Below are positions 25,001-40,150 of a DNA stretch of 64,000 nt, piece after piece (within the stretch, counting starts at the first letter, position 1; every line of letters begins with the position of its first letter). The notes under the pieces were generated by a model. That model saw nothing but the letters and a program-made list of their open reading frames with translations, ran no database searches and was not told the origin of the DNA. Position numbers and translations under genes: made by a program. The DNA comes from Centropus unirufus (Eukaryota > Chordata > Aves > Cuculiformes > Centropidae): contig VYZI01000035.1 in the NCBI GenBank assembly GCA_013397695.1, forward strand, positions 4,115,179 through 4,179,178, read 5' to 3'.

Positions 25001-26389
25001 CAGCAACTGAGTCACTCAGATGGCCACATTCCCTTCTCAAAACCCTTCATTGAAGGCCCTACCTCACGCAGCTTCCAGGAGATGCCAACATCAATTAAAA
25101 GAGCTGCCTAAATAATGGAGTTAAGAATGCATCTGCTTAGTTTATTTGGTTCGTTGAATTGTGGAAGGTGATGTCATTTTTCCACTACTCAATTTTATCC
25201 TTTTTCTTACAACTGTTTTATAAAAAAAAAAAAATGGTAACCTTCTGCTACATTGAAACCCAAACTCTCTCTCCAGATCAGGCACTGAAAAAAAATGGGA
25301 AATGGCAAAACAAAGTCTGAAGGCACAAAGAGGGAAAGTCAAAATTGCCTCTGGGGGCATGAGGTTCAGAGAAATACACCCTGACACGTACAAAAAACCA
25401 CATCCACCTCTGCGGGCTGAGGTTGCACTGATGCGGGTTCATTGTTGTTAGAACAATGAGAACAGTTTCCAAAGGGACACGCTGTTCTGAGGTTAAAAAG
25501 CAAAATTAAATTCATACCAGGTTTGGCTCAGGTTAAACAATGGTGGCACCTGCAATAATTCTATGTTACACTGAGACCATTGTTGGAGCCATTTTTTCCT
25601 ATCCATGTCACTATCACACTACATCCAGGCAACTCAGTCCTACCAAGAAAAGCAAAGATTAAATGGATCCAGGAAACTGGCTCACTACCGGGCCACAAAA
25701 CAGTCAATGGAAATGAACTCTTGTGTCAAGATCTACCTCACACAAAATTGGTCTTTTAGAATAGGTAAGACCTAATCATTGCTATTTTTTGGAGAAAAAA
25801 AAAACAACAAACATCTTATTAAGCCTGGACGTCAGGATAATCATAAATAACCAGCATAACTAGTAGCATACTTCTGATGTGTACATCCACATTCGTCAAC
25901 AACCAGTAAACATGTAGCACAATCTTCATCTGCCTGCCAGCAAGTCAGGTCATTTCTAGAGAAGGACAATTACAGACTGATTATGAGCCACCAAAGTGAC
26001 TGCAGTAGAGAAAATGCTAACCTAAGTTTGGGTGCTTCTGAGAAGTTATTTTTAGTAAAAACAAAGTTGAACAACACATAGCAAACTGTCTGGAAAGAAA
26101 GAATTAGGTAAAACTGCGACTGAGTTGGCTTCCTAAGGAGAAAGGTGCCTACCGTGAGAAACCATCATACATAAACAGGCATTGTAAGCACATGGAAGAC
26201 GATCATGAGGAAACATCTTAGTATGACGCACCCTCATCAAAAGAAGTCCCCAAGAAAACCCCAAACCCCTTCAACACTGAGTAACATTTTGTAAGTAGAG
26301 ATGAAAAGCAGTACATGTCATTATTAACTTAATTCAGGCTTTGGACCCTGAAGCATGTGATACCCTCTTTTAAAAACAATCAGGTAAGC

Positions 26390-27080
26390 ATAATCTAATG
26401 GACGATATCTAGAGCAAATGCAAAACTGGTTAGACAAGAGTAGTGAGAAAGCAGTCCTCAACAGCTTCCTGGCAAACTGGAAGGACATACTAAGTGGTAC
26501 TCCACAAGAGCATGTCCTGAATGTTTTCTACTCAGTAATTTCAGTACTGAGAGAAGTGACAGAACAAAGTGTATGCTTATTACACTTGTAGATAACATTA
26601 AGTAGAGAAGGGCTACAAGTAGAAGAGAGATGCTCAGAAAAAAAATAAGATGTTATTCATTGATTGTACGTGCCTTATATGTGTGTAGAAACAACCATGA
26701 TAAGAACTGGGAGGGTCAAAAAGCAAAAGCTGCTCTGGGATGTAGAAGAAAGGCTACAACCTGCAAAACACTGTATTAATTCCTTGCTTTATCAGCTGAA
26801 ATAAATTGACTTCTGCATCACCATCCAAGGTGGATTCATTTTAGAGAAACCAGAATAGAGCAATAAGATTTATTTGTATGGAAATTTTGAAACAACTGGG
26901 GTTGTTCGAAAGAAGAGGGACAAGGAAAGAGTTATGGACATCATGAACTCCCCATTACTGGAGATTTTAAACAAGTTAGCCAGATATTTGACATGAATGG
27001 AGGAAGCGATGCTTCCTTAAGGGACAGGTAAAATTAGACAATCTCTCATGATTTCTTTAGGTCCTTTTATTCCATATTAA
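26390..27080 (+). mobile_element. Ancient, degenerate CR1
   Basis: Colinear but strongly diverged CR1 blocks in order. The RT-region relic GTGGTACTCCACAAGAGCAT is followed by GTAGATAACATTAAG. Further on come AACCAGAATAGAGCAATAAG, AACTGGGGTTGTTCGAAAGA and a weak tail GGTCCTTTTATTCCATATT. Too decayed for a subfamily call. Confidence 0.65.
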
Positions 27081-30000
27081 GAGACATAAAAGTTTAGATA
27101 ATGTTTAACTTATATGTTCAGAAAAATCCATAGCTTAAACCAACAACAGAACTTTATTAAGGGAGGAGGGAAAAGTGGAGATCCTCCAGAACTGTTGTGA
27201 AGGTTTCTTTGTCCTAACAACAGAGAAGAATCACTGCAGTGAATGAGGATCCAGAAGGGACTCTCACTCTGAAGGCACTGTTCTACCCAAGTCAGCTCAC
27301 GATTCCCTTGAAAAGCCTCAAAGAAATACTAAATAAGAGCAAGAAAATAAGACATTAACTTCTAATTCACCTGCTTCTTGTTAGAATTTTCCCTCGCTTC
27401 TAATATTGCATCCATAAACATAACCATTTGTCCTCTTAGAATACAATTTGTGTTGTCCTCATTTGAAATTTGGACAGCAAGCTCAATGTACTTTGTCATC
27501 CCTGGAAAGGCAAAGTCAGATAGAAGTGGTGCGGCAAACAAACTTCCACGTGGCTGCAATCCCAGCAGATCTGGGGACAGAGGGTGGATCATGTTTGTTT
27601 TCCAAAAGTAAATGTCAGTTTTCAAGTTTAATCTCAAGAAGGTAGAGGTGCTTGCCCAGGGCCCCTCAGTTATGGGCCACCAGAAGAGGCACAACCAGGT
27701 AAATAAATCCGTATGGCCACACACCTGGAGAAGCAACACAACTGCTTTTGTCGTGAAACACAACAGAGGGACATCTGTGTGAGGGCTAATAAACACATTT
27801 GCCACTACTTCTGTGTTCTACAACAATATATAGCCAGTAGGAATTAACTGTTCTGCTTGCTTGTGCCAGGCACTCTTTCCAAAGTCAACATTTCAGAAGA
27901 AACAATGTCAACCATGATTGATAGACCAACGACTCAGAGCATGAAGATGTGGGTGGTGCTTGTAGCCACCCCGGTTAAGCAGGCCACCCTTTTTCTAGTT
28001 TTGCTGCAAGTTTTCTTCGAGAGGGTGCTTTAGCAGACAGTTTATGTCCCAATCTTCATTCCGAGGTGAGGGATTTCTTTTTAAGCCTTTATTAAAAACA
28101 AATCAAGAAACAAATTTCAGGAATTTCCAGTGGTTCATCCCTTTAATTCTGTTAAGAAGCAACAAGATGAAGCAAACTAAATAAAGAGTATAATATACCA
28201 AAGCAAGTTTTGGTGCACTGGACCTGCTAATACTACACATTTTAGAATGAACGGAAGAAAATCAGTGGACAAAGAATCTGCACCATCAACTATTCCCTTC
28301 CACTCCAACAACTTTCCAGTGAAAAAGTTCAGTTTAGAGTAATAGCCAGGATATTTGGACTATTTTCTTCAGGGAATTACATCTCTTCATCGATCTTTGC
28401 CCAAGCCAGAACATGCCTTTTGTCTAACTGCACCTGATGCTGACGCACAGACTGCTCTGGATGCTGCAAAACCATGAAAACAGATTAGACAAGACGGAGG
28501 GCTGCTTAATTTTTAATTTGCAGTAATTAGTTGGAGCGAATCCAAGTTCTAGTGGCATGTTCTTGGCAGGCTTTTACCACTTTAATATGCTCATCAATGT
28601 TATGTAAACAGGTTTTACAGACTTCGTATAGCAGATGGCAATTCCTGGACCTCTATCATTTCAAGTGTTTATAATCAAGTTATAAAATGCAATCCATGCA
28701 GAAACCAACTGCAGAAAAAATTACTATGGCTTCAAAATGTCACTTGCAATTCAGCAAGCAACTACAGCAAATGCTTTACATTAGCATGACAACCACAGTC
28801 AACCAAATAACGCTTAAGTTGGGTGAGTTATCATTAAGTCTGTGAACCAAGCAGTGAAGAGCAGCTGCACAGTCATTCAGACTACTTATTACTCACTAAA
28901 GTTTAATTTCACTCATTATATCCCACTGGCATACAACACTGTCTAAGAACAGTAATATTGTTTCATGTGAAACCCGAAAAATAATCCTACTTGAAGGCAA
29001 AAAAAAAGGAAATATTGATAAAAGTGGAAGAAACTAGGAGTTTATGAAAGGGGGTGAGTGTGTGAATGTGCAGATTCATGGTAAAATTTAAGTATACACT
29101 CACAGAAGACAAGATTTCAAATAACTAAAAATAAACTGCTCTTCCACAGGATTTAGGAAAGCCACAGCACTTGTGAAAAGAGATGATCAGAACTGGAATC
29201 AACCACGAGCTGACGTTTTGCAAGAAAAATGTGAAGAAGCCATGTTTTGAAATGATGTGTTTCAGTCCACAGCACTGAGAATAAGGAAAGGATTCATGGC
29301 AAGGATTAGGATGCCACAAATCATATGGAACATATGAATAGGAGTCTGTTTCCATGTATCAATAGGGGTTTAATTTCTGAATGAGAAGCTTAAGCAAGGG
29401 CACATTCTTCTGTAAAACATCCCACGGGTTTCATAGAATATGCAGACTTGGTAACATCCTCAGTTCTAACTTTACTCAGTAGGTTCTCAGAAACCTGTTA
29501 TCAACATTTCATTTAATGCTTTAAACAGTAAAAGATTAGAACTGTTTTTTGAGGAGGATAACAAAAATACAAATGAAATTCATGACAGGCAGAAGATGAA
29601 ACTCTCTCATTCTACAGAGAAATATTTATCAAGGAGTGGTTGTAACTTCTCAGAGTTTTGTCACTCTCTCCTATCTGAAACCAAGATTTCCCAGGAAAAG
29701 AAAAATAATTCTAAAACAGCTGGAAACCATCCTAGAAATACAAAATAAATCACTTGTGTGTGAACTCCTCACTCCAAAGGCCTAATCAGTACTCTATACA
29801 AGCAACAAAACAAACAAAACCCAGAAGGAACATTAACATCCCCGGTAACTGGTGTCTACTAATTGCAGAGCATCAGGACAGCTTCAATAGGAAAGCAGAG
29901 ACTGAATAGGATTGTCTGATAAATCTACTACCCTCAAACACTCCACACAGTATTACTGACCCTGTAGGTCACAACCTTTTGCTCCCGAGTCACTCATGCA

Positions 30001-33000
30001 AAGGTGGATAAAGAGCTTTAGCCCATTCCATTAAATCCCTGAAATTATTTGTTACAGTTTTAAGTCATCTAGCATTACATACACAGTAATTTGGTGAATC
30101 TCACACACACTTTTCAAAGGAAAAGACAAGACACAAAATGGATGTAATTTAAAAATCTTTAAGGTAGCCCAAAACGTTGTAAGTTTAATGACTTTCACAT
30201 TGAGCTGGTAAGAATTCTGTATAGCAGACAAATTGTGGTAAACAGATATAATTGCCTCCAATTATGCCTAAACCAAACAAATGTGAATTAATTCACAATG
30301 GAAGAGCATTAGAAATTTATCTAAAGCTTAAATCTGCAACAAAGATGGGGAAAAAACACACACTGACCACAACTGGGTATGAAACCCAGAGTATTGTCAG
30401 AGAGCAGCCTAGTTTAAAATAAGTCTTTGGATGGCCAGTTCTCTCTCTCAAATTTAACATCACTAACAGTTTGCTGTCAAATATAATATTTCTTTTATGG
30501 TGCAATATGGGTGAACTCTGCCAAACACACTGTATAAAGATCATTACTTCACCTTATGAATCACTTTTCATCAACATACTTTTAAATCCAGCTGTGAATC
30601 TTTTGTTCTAGAGAAAAACAACAATTTCACATTGTTGATTTATCTGTGATGGAGCAAAGGGTGGAGTCTGAGGACTTGGAAAGTTTTCTATTTTACATTA
30701 ATTTGCTTGTTCAGAATTTTAAGTATTTCTTTTACAAATATATGTTGAAGTATCTAAAACTATGTACATTTTCATCTTGCAAAGCAACATCAGTGACAAA
30801 TGTGTCTCATGATGTGCTTGCACAAAAAACGGACCTGTGGAATGCAGCCAAGTGAATTTTGGGGGAAAAAGTCCAACGTCCAGTCCAGAATATCAGCATT
30901 CTGGACTTCATTAGGGAGTACATTTTGGTTCTACTTCTAATCTTGCTGCTGATGGTGAGGTCTAAAACCCCTAGAGACAAATGCTCTTCAAGGGCCATGC
31001 CTTGCAGCACAGGCAGAAGTATCTCAACTGACAGTCTCAAAGGACAAAATAACCAGTCTAACTCAAGCCAAACACTACTAGAGCGTTTCATTAATTATTT
31101 CCTCATCTTCAGATTCCTGCTCCACCCCTATGGGACAGAAGAAAGTATGTGCAAGAAAATTTAGCATATAAGGCGAAGCAGAAAGTTCATTATAAACAAT
31201 TTGCACCATGAACAACTTCAGGGATTTCTGAGCTGCTTCACAAGAACTTTCTGGGGGAAGAAGGGGTCATGTTTATAAAGTGGACACAATTACACTATTT
31301 AGAAGACCTTCTCTGAAGGCAATCCCCCAAAATGTTGTGTATTCTTATTCACAGTGCAAATATTTCACAGTTAAGAGGCTCCTTGACACAGGTGACCAAT
31401 GCTGATGCCTAGGAGAATCATGAGCCCTTTAGGTATGACCTTGACAAAGCAGAACATGCCTTGAAGCTTCAGGATATTTGTGTGGCCAAGTCACAGAGGC
31501 TCCAGAGAGCCCTCCTCTGCATTTGGATTTGGTCATGCACATTTTAGCGCTTTCTTGATCAAACTGCATCATTTTCTTTTATCCAGAGCGCACCTCAGTT
31601 CTTTGTATGCCCTGCAAATGAGCAGAACAGGGATGGAAGAGTACCTTTCTTCACACGGAACACACATCAAAACACAAGAGACTGTAGTGCTAGGGTCATA
31701 GAAGACAACTGAGTAACTGCATCTCTGTGTAAAACCTACTGGCTTGGCTTGCCAGGACAGGTTTCCATCTGTTAAGAAATAGAGGAGGAAAAGCGCACTC
31801 AGGAGTTGCTGGTGTTTTGAATAATGAAGCTCTAGAGAAAGACAATGGAGAAAAGACATTCTCTCAAAGTTATGTTGCAGCCTTTGAGGATTCACATTCT
31901 CTCACTTGATACTAACGTTGCCCAGCCTTTTTCGTTCGAGGTTTGTGCACAAGGCTTTTGTTATCCCATCAATATCGAATTTGCATGGTTGACAAGAGTA
32001 ACTTAAACTTTGAAATTGATATTGAAATGATGTTCCAGATTAAATTAAACAAAGAATTAACCATATTCAGTAAGTTTTTGCTCTGATACTTCCAAGTATA
32101 TGAGACCAAACAATTCCATGCAAAATACCATTATGTTTTCATTCAACAATCAAAGGTTCAGCATAGGGTTGAATTTCAATCTGAGAAAGAATGTTTTTCT
32201 TCATCAGTGAAACAAAAAGTATAGCATTTAATGTATAGTTTTAATTGACTCATTTAATCTCATTTTTTATGAGAGGGGGGTTCAATTCTTGAATTTATTT
32301 GGCATCCGGAGTCAGTTGTGTGTTTTCATGTCCTGTACAACTTAGATTTTGACTATCTGTATAGAGATAGCACTTTTTTTTACTATTTATCTAACTTCCC
32401 AGCACATCATAGAGCACCATGCATAACGTCTCTCCCTTCGAGCTTTATAAAGGAATTTTTATTCTTTTTCTATTTTTTTTTTAAGTTATCTAGATAACAG
32501 AGCCCAGAAGGAGTTATGCTTTTTAGATACAGAAAAGTACCATCACTTCAAATACCATTTATTATTGACCATACAGATTTTAAGGCATTTAGATCATGTG
32601 CATTCAACTTCTCCAGGAAAACAGTTCTTTAAAAAGTTACCTTCAATACATTTTGTTTTTCTCATTAACAGTTAAACCAACAAGGTCTTCCAGGAGCAAC
32701 CAAAATTATTTATTTCCAGGAACAACCATTGACTTAATACCAATTTGCCCATAAAGCATATTCCATGGATCTATCACCCTCCTGCTCTCTCTGGGGTCTA
32801 CAAAGGACCAGGTTCACGCATCAGCCTGCAGTAAATCCATCTTGTCTATGCAGCTGCTCAGTTTCATTAAAAAAAAGCAGAATTTTCTCTATCTTTGGGA
32901 CCTTTATGCTTTGGCAAATAAGACCAAAACGGGCTCTGGGGTTCAAAGGTTGCAAGGAAGAAGACTGGCAGAAAGACAAGGCATTGCTGTTCCAAACTTC

Positions 33001-35286
33001 CCTCCTCCTTCAGGAACCAGGCAAAACACGGCTGTGGGGTCAGGGTTTCACTGACAAATACAAATGAGGTTTTGCAGTTATCTCCCCCAACAGAAATTAT
33101 GCCTGTTAAAAGGCTAATGTGAAAAAGATACACTTAAGAAAAAGAAACTCTCCCTGCTTCTTATCTTTTTCACATCTTGTCATCTGGTTTTGTGGGAAGC
33201 TTCTATTAACATATGTTCACAATATGATGCTCAGAAGTTGCATATTAAACTCAATCCATTACATTGGGAAATGAAGACTCTCATAAATAATTTTTTACCC
33301 CCTTTTTTCCTCACTGACTCACTTTGTAAGCACAAATCAGCTTAATTTTAATCTTAAATTCAGCAAGAATTTGAAAATCACACTATTTGTTACTTAAAAA
33401 CTCATTAAATGAGCAGTTTTAAAACTTAAATGAGAAGTTTTTCTAAACAGATACACACTACACTGATCCCTCATAACAAGGTACCTCCTCTTTCACAAAA
33501 CATTCAAGGAAACATTTAAAAATCATACAAAGCAACACAAAATTGCTATAGGTTGCTTGCCACAAATTTTCTAAATCAATGCTTTAGTGAATATAATTTG
33601 AGCTGCAATTATGTTATGAAAAAACCCCACACTCTGGAAGACATCTATGCAAAACAGTAACTGTGGATGTCTATTCATTAAAAATTAAATATAATCCACA
33701 CTATATAATAAATTACTCTTTAGGACTCGCCCTTCTCAATTCCCGGTATTGGTTTAAAAATTAGAAGATCACATCAGCTTGCACATGAATGTCTAAAGGT
33801 CTAAATTCATATATATTTATAGAGAAAGACCAAATTATTCACTTTACCGGCAAAAATATAGTTATTCCTCCCAGACGGGTCCTGAGGAAATTTCAGAAAA
33901 TATGACAAAAAGGAAAGTTTGCTGTTTGATGCTGTCCCATGCTTAAATTGATTGGAAAGACTTTTGCTCAAACTTAGATCATCTGAGAAAGAGCATGTTA
34001 GGTACTACACCACTAACCAGTACGAGGGAACCCTTTCTCTGATTTATGTTTTAAAATGGAGATACATGCCTCTACCATCCAACATGACATGCCAGAAAGG
34101 TGTGGAGTTTTACTGAACTTTGCAAAATTCCTTCATGAATTACTATCCATGACACTTACACACACACACTTCTTTAATCTTACCCTCTATTAAAGGAACC
34201 TATCCTCAGGGGTAAATTTTTTATTAGTTGCCGTGCCCAGGCTGCAGCAACACAGAGACACAGTTGGAAAGAGATTGTATGGCAGGATTATGCTCATCAC
34301 ACTGCAGAATCCTGACCATTCTTCTCCTTCAGTAATTAAATGGAATTATCCCAGGAATAAATAAACCTAATTTTCAGCAAGGAACACTACATTTCTGATA
34401 TGCAATCTTCTGCTGTGATGTTATTCCAGAAACTCATCAGGCTTACTTGATGCAAAGCCTTTCACTAAAGATACAAAAAGAAAGGGAAATTGGAAGTTAT
34501 ATTTTCCTTTTTTAGGCATGTGGCATTCAGTTAGACTAAGGCAGGCAGTTCAAAACTCACTTGAATCTATTCAAGTGAATCTATCACTCGTTTAAGAGAC
34601 ACAAAACACGAGTTTGGATCTGGGAGGTCTGTGCAGTGTCCAGGAATATATGAATTGGCTCATCTTCAAAATAATATTTTTCAGATTTCTTTTCGTCACC
34701 TAATAAATTATATCCATTTTTGCAATAACATCACAGGGCAGTGTCTGACAATATTGTCCCTCTACACATTCTGTTGGGTATCTCACTAATACCCACGTGT
34801 CCCTTCAATTCAAACTAGTGGCATTAAAGCTATTACTGCAACTGAAACATGCCGATCAAAAATTGCATGGCACAGGTTTTGCACAGCTTTATAACCAGTT
34901 CAAAAATACCACTTTAATCATGCCCTGGAAAAAGAATTAAAAAGTCTGTTCTCCACCTGCACACCCAGTTGTGTGTGAGGTGTACATCCCATCTTTTAGC
35001 CAGGGCCCCGCTAAAGCCACAAGAAAGCTGATGAGGCAAAAGCAGCTGCAAAATTGAATCCTACCATAAAGTGCTGAAGAAATTGATGTATCAAGCTGCT
35101 ACCTTCTGTAAGACTTTTCCTGTAACAAAATCAGATTTACAATAAAATGAACACCCATATAGAGTATCTTCATGGCGCCTCAAGCTCAGTCAAGACTTCC
35201 TGAATTCTTAGCTGCAACATAAAATTAACACTGCCAAGCAGTTGGCAAGTCCTGCAACACTTCTGACTATGCAATGACGCTGTCCT

Positions 35287-35480
35287 ACAGGACATTCTTG
35301 CCTCTAAATTGGAGAGATATGGGTTTGATGGATGGAGCTCTCAGGGGAAAAAGAATTGGCTGGATTAACACATTCGAAGAGTTGCGACCAATGGCTCAAC
35401 GTCCAAGTGGAGACCAGTGACAAGTTGTGTTCCTCAGGGGTCAGCAATGGGAGTGGTGTTGCTCAGCATCTTTGTCAGAC
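35287..35480 (+). mobile_element. CR1 fragment from the reverse-transcriptase region
   Basis: TGATGGATGGAGCTCTCAGG, then AAGTGGAGACCAGTGACAAG and GTTCCTCAGGGGTCAGCAAT correspond to the CR1 RT block encoding VPQG. Homology fades after GTCAGACACACAGACAG. A possible decayed CR1 end lies near 35835-35945. Confidence 0.85.
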
Positions 35481-37875
35481 ACACAGACAGCTACCTCCTC
35501 TGCTCCTGCAGAGGGCAGGGTGGGTACAGAAGACCCGTGTGGTGCAGACCTTGCACTAGTTGGTATTCCTGGATACACAATCCCATTTCAGCAGCATGAA
35601 GCAAGTGTGTCCACATGCAGTGGCCTCCGTGTGCTAAGCACAACCCAGAAGACCACTGGTCTAGTATGGATTCTTCTGAAAGTACCTTCTAGTACTGAGA
35701 CCTTTTGAGTGAATGAAGAAATGAGATCTCCTGTGGGGAAAGAAGACAGAGGTGGAGGGGAAGTTAATCACCCATGATTTGTACTCCATTGCCAAGCCTC
35801 CAGCTGGGTTAAGCATTGCGTGACAGACTTGAAGTCCTGATCAAGTCCTTGATTTACATTTTGGCACGCTTCACCAGCACTTCTCAGCAGGACTGGATGA
35901 ATCATTGATCTGTTCCAGTACAATAATTTCTATGTATGTTCATAACCTTGGAAGAACCTATATAAAATCTGAACAAGGATTCAGCTTGCGCAGCGCTCAG
36001 CTGGATGATTTTCAGTCTTTAAACACTGAATTTTATTCAAGTTGACTCATATAAGTCACTACGACTGCCAGCGCTCAGAGAGCTCGAGTAACTCTCTACC
36101 CCTGCACAGTCAGGAGCTCAGTCATCACTTTTTAAAACAAAGGATAAAATATAAAAATAAATTATAACAAGCTAAATAAATTTCCTGTAACTCCACACAA
36201 TAGAAAACCCCCTTCCTGCATCCTTAAAGTGTGGCAGAAGCCATCAGCATTGAGCAGGCTCAGGATCAAATGAGCATCTCCTGAACGAGCTTTACAGACA
36301 GTTTTCCGAAGGTGTAACTCACAAAGCCCTAAGAGCACCAGGAGCTCCAGGCAGCCCTCAGGTCCCTGACCTCACCTTCACAGGCAGGATCTGCCAGGCT
36401 GAGCTCTGCTTCCCACCTGCCACCTTGCTGGCTCTAGAAAGAGGGAGTTTACAATCCTGCCTTCCCTTTGCTTTCCCTCAAGTGAAATTTTAGGCTCAGT
36501 TTGATGCTTAGAGCTCCATTTCATGTCCAGCATACCACCTTGAGCAATTCTTGCCATTCGTACACGAAATAATTCTCTGGTTATAAAAAATATTTTACAC
36601 AGTGCAAACATGCCTTTTTCCTGTAAATATCTGAGAATGCCTGAGCTTATATAGGCTGTTATTTAAGAAATATTCATTATACAATTACATAAAGGAAACA
36701 CTGAATGTTTTGCATCATTGAGTCTTGCTTGAGTTGGGGGACACCAGCCAGTTTGCTGTCAGCTATCAACTATCATCTCTTACTTGATACTGAAAGTTTA
36801 GCAATTTCTGTAGGTCTGTTAGATATACACGCCACAAAATATTTGAGATTGTATTAGATTAAAAACCTGATTTCTGAGTTACTTTTAATACAGCAGGTAA
36901 AATAATTCAGGAAAAATTCCTCTTAAAATACTTCACAGAAACAATAAATCTAAAAAAGTGTTTATCATTTATTCCAACAAATTACAGCAAAGACTACTGA
37001 CAGTGAAAAGAAAATTACAACAGTCCTTAAGTGTGCTCTCTTGCTCTGTTTTACTTGTTACCAAATCACATCCAAATTAGAAACTTCTTCAAAGCCGGGA
37101 AACATCACTGTGGGGCTACAACACCTGATATTCAAAATCCACTAGTAATTCTTAAAACCCTCTGTGAATCTTAAGTGGCAACAGCTTCTGAAGTCACATC
37201 ATTTATTAAACTTTCATATTTCCATCTTTATATTTTATTCTGCAACCCTTATACAGTGTGAAATAAATTACTGGGAAATTACTCTTTTAAAGAAGATATT
37301 TGAGCACACATTTTATAATAACAATACTTGGCAACTCTTGGGTGAAGAGGAGATTTCTGGAAACTCTTTGTCAATGTAAAAATGCAGATAATCTATCTTC
37401 TACCTGCTGTGATGAGAAGCAAAACAGAAGTATCTGATCTAATCTAAATTAGACCTGACATAAAGTGAAAAAAAGCAAAGCACAAGAGAAGGGATGCCAA
37501 ACAGAACAAGGTGTTGGGTTCCCGAGATGAACTCCAAGTAATCTCTTCCAGTTAAGCAGAAACAAAGAACAGGTATCACCAAGCAGATGGCACCAAAGGA
37601 GTCTTTCTCCAAACGCTCACTCTACACAGCAGCAGAGTAAGGGGTGTGTAAATACCACGCTGAGGTTTACTCACAGTCTAATGAAAGCTAGTGTGACAAG
37701 AAGGACTTCTACAAGTGACAAATTATCCACCACTGCATGCATCTTAAAGCACTTTAGATCTGAGTAAGCTTTTATCCATCCATTACCAGGGAGCTTCTGA
37801 AATGCTGACTGGGGGTGGTGCTCTGAATTTCCTACTATTGCAAATAACATAAAATAACAGAATCTCTTTCTCTGC

Positions 37876-38004
37876 AGATATTCAAAACAGACCTGGGCAT
37901 GTTCCTGTGCAACCTGCTGTAGGTGAACCTGCTTGAGCAGGAGGGTTGTACTGGATGATCTCCACAGGTCCCTTCCAACCCCTACCATTCCGTGATTCTG
38001 TATA
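37876..38004 (+). mobile_element. CR1 3' tail fragment
   Basis: TGCAGATATTCAAAACAGAC, then GACCTGGGCATGTTCCTGTG and GAGGGTTGTACTGGATGATC, ending CCATTCCGTGATTCTGTATA. Typical CR1 end of the CCCTTCCAACCCCTACC type. Confidence 0.9.
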
Positions 38005-39778
38005 AATTGAAATCTTAAAATGCATTTGCAGGTCCAGTGACAGAGGAATTTTTCAAAATTTTAATCAAAATGGATCTCAAAGATCAGACTTTTTCATCTT
38101 CCAGTACATTACTTAATGAAATTCCATTTAAGAATACTCAAAATTAGTTTACTCTTTTGTCTTGCCTGAGAAATGCTGCATTTTTCTCTCATGCTTTTCA
38201 CTGAAACCTAGAGAACTGCTTTTCAACACATGTTTGTGTCTGTAAATGCGTGTATCAGACACAGCATTATCTGTAACTCTGAGTGCCAGGTGCATGGTCA
38301 GCATACTTTCAATTAACTGCTGCCGTGCCATTTGTTGCAAGGACACCTGAAGAAGAGAGAAACGCATGGGATTATGCGCGGGAGATTATTTGAACGTGAT
38401 TTTTAATTATTTTTTCACATTTTTAAATTAATATTGGCTGTTTATGAATCCGAGGTGTCTGAGACAAGGACACACAGAGAGAAAGTACAGAGAAAAACCA
38501 CCAAACATATTCGTCAAGTCACTACAATAACTTGTGGGCAACTCGTTGTATGCTTCCCAAAGATAGCCTATTGCATATACACAGACACCACACCCAATAT
38601 AAACCACTACATCTTCAAGATCAGCTTCTCAAACATACAATGTGAGCAAATGCTTCTTATACACTCAAGGAAAACTTGGATTTTGGGTAAGAAACCTATT
38701 TATTGATGCACTCTCCCTCCATATTCCTCAGTTATTAAACTCAAGCACTTGATGACACATGCTATATAATTTTGATTATGGTCTAGACAAATAAATGCAT
38801 TTACGGTAGGATTTTAGCCTACATTATTTCTAATATGGTTACTTGTTAGGCAAGTACTGCTTGGGGGGTCCGTACTGATTTAACTCAAACTGCCACTGCC
38901 TTGTCACTAACTCACAGCACAGAGCATAGTGAAAACTTTCACACTCCTATCAGAAGCCACAAATAGTGCTCCAAACATCGAAAGAGATTTGAAAGTTTAG
39001 CTGTCAACACATTTGTTGGTACCCCTGAGAAGAGGTGTATCAGCAAGAAATTATCAGCAACCCGTCAGACTGGATTACACAGTGACAACAGGGGATGAAT
39101 TAAATTCCAATTTCATTAAGTCAGCTTTGGAAGGTGACAAATGCAGAAGACCAAAGAGTGCTTCCTTTTGGCTGAGTCAAAAATTCAACTTTTTAAAAGG
39201 ACAGAGACAGATCAAATCTTTTTTTTTTGCCTTGCTTTATCAAATATTATTTAAAAAATGAAAAGAACAAACGTGAAGCAGAATTCTAGAGAAGTTTTTC
39301 CCTTTATTTCTCCATTCTCATTTCAAGTGTTTTATTAATTCAGGTTTTCTTCAAGTGCCAAAGGCATTTCTCTGTTTACCCAGTTATTCATGCAGCAACA
39401 GAGAGGAAAAAAAAAACCACATTCTATAACCAGGAAACGAATAATTGGAGAATCTTTAAGCCACTCGGCATTTCATCATACAACTGATGAGATTCAAGAG
39501 TGACAGGATTCAAACAGTCCTTTAAGGCTGCTGTTCAATGAAGGTCTGGGCTACAACTCTATGTTGCTGTTTGTTTTTTTTTTTCTACAGGAGACCTTGC
39601 ATTCCTAAAACAAACACCAATATTTATGTTAGTTTGCTGTCATCCATTTAGCCTTCCCTTACAAATGCTTGCCCGCTTGAGTAGTCCTCTTGAGCTCAGA
39701 ATCAACATGAAACCTTCAAGAGAGAACCATAATTACACTTCCACTTATATCACAAGTTACACAGAATAACCACTTAAA

Positions 39779-40150
39779 ATCACAGAAAATAGGAACAGAA
39801 GAAAGTCCACGTAGTCCACGTGCCATCAAAATCAAGGACTGTATCTCTATTTTTCATGACTAACATTGACTTCCATGATAGACAACTCAATGACGGAATC
39901 TACCTTCCGGTGAACAAATTATCCCACTGTTTAGCAAGTCTTAATATTAGAAAGTTTTTCCAATATAATTATTTCCAACCTGCATCTACCTTGCTTTAGC
40001 TTCTATTGTTTCTTCTACTTTTAACCCAAGAGAGAATTCATTATTTTCCTCATTAGAGAAGTACTGCACACACAAGAAGACTATTATCAGCCTAGAGTTT
40101 TTCTAGACTCAATAGAACATTTCAAGTTATTTCAAGCTCCTGAAAGAATA
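39779..40150 (-). mobile_element. Ancient CR1, reverse orientation
   Basis: The tail relic ATCACAGAAAATAGGAACAG is followed in order by CCACTGTTTAGCAAGTCTTA, then AGAAAGTTTTTCCAATATAA, ACCTTGCTTTAGCTTCTATT and GTTTTTCTAGACTCAATAGA. These are the reverse complement of conserved CR1 3' landmarks, heavily diverged. Confidence 0.6.

Noticed and set aside
27362..27805. 147-codon open frame on the minus strand
   Set aside because: No recognisable family, no splice context, inside the large intron. One or two such frames are expected by chance in 64 kb.
35830..35945. Possible decayed CR1 3' end (GACTGGATGAATCATTGATC and onward)
   Set aside because: Similarity is too weak to separate from chance; mentioned only with the CR1 fragment at 35287.
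38318..38367. Exon-like acceptor (TCTTCTTCAG) on the minus strand followed by an open frame
   Set aside because: The translation does not match TMEM135, and the known exons already join without a gap, so it is a decoy splice site.
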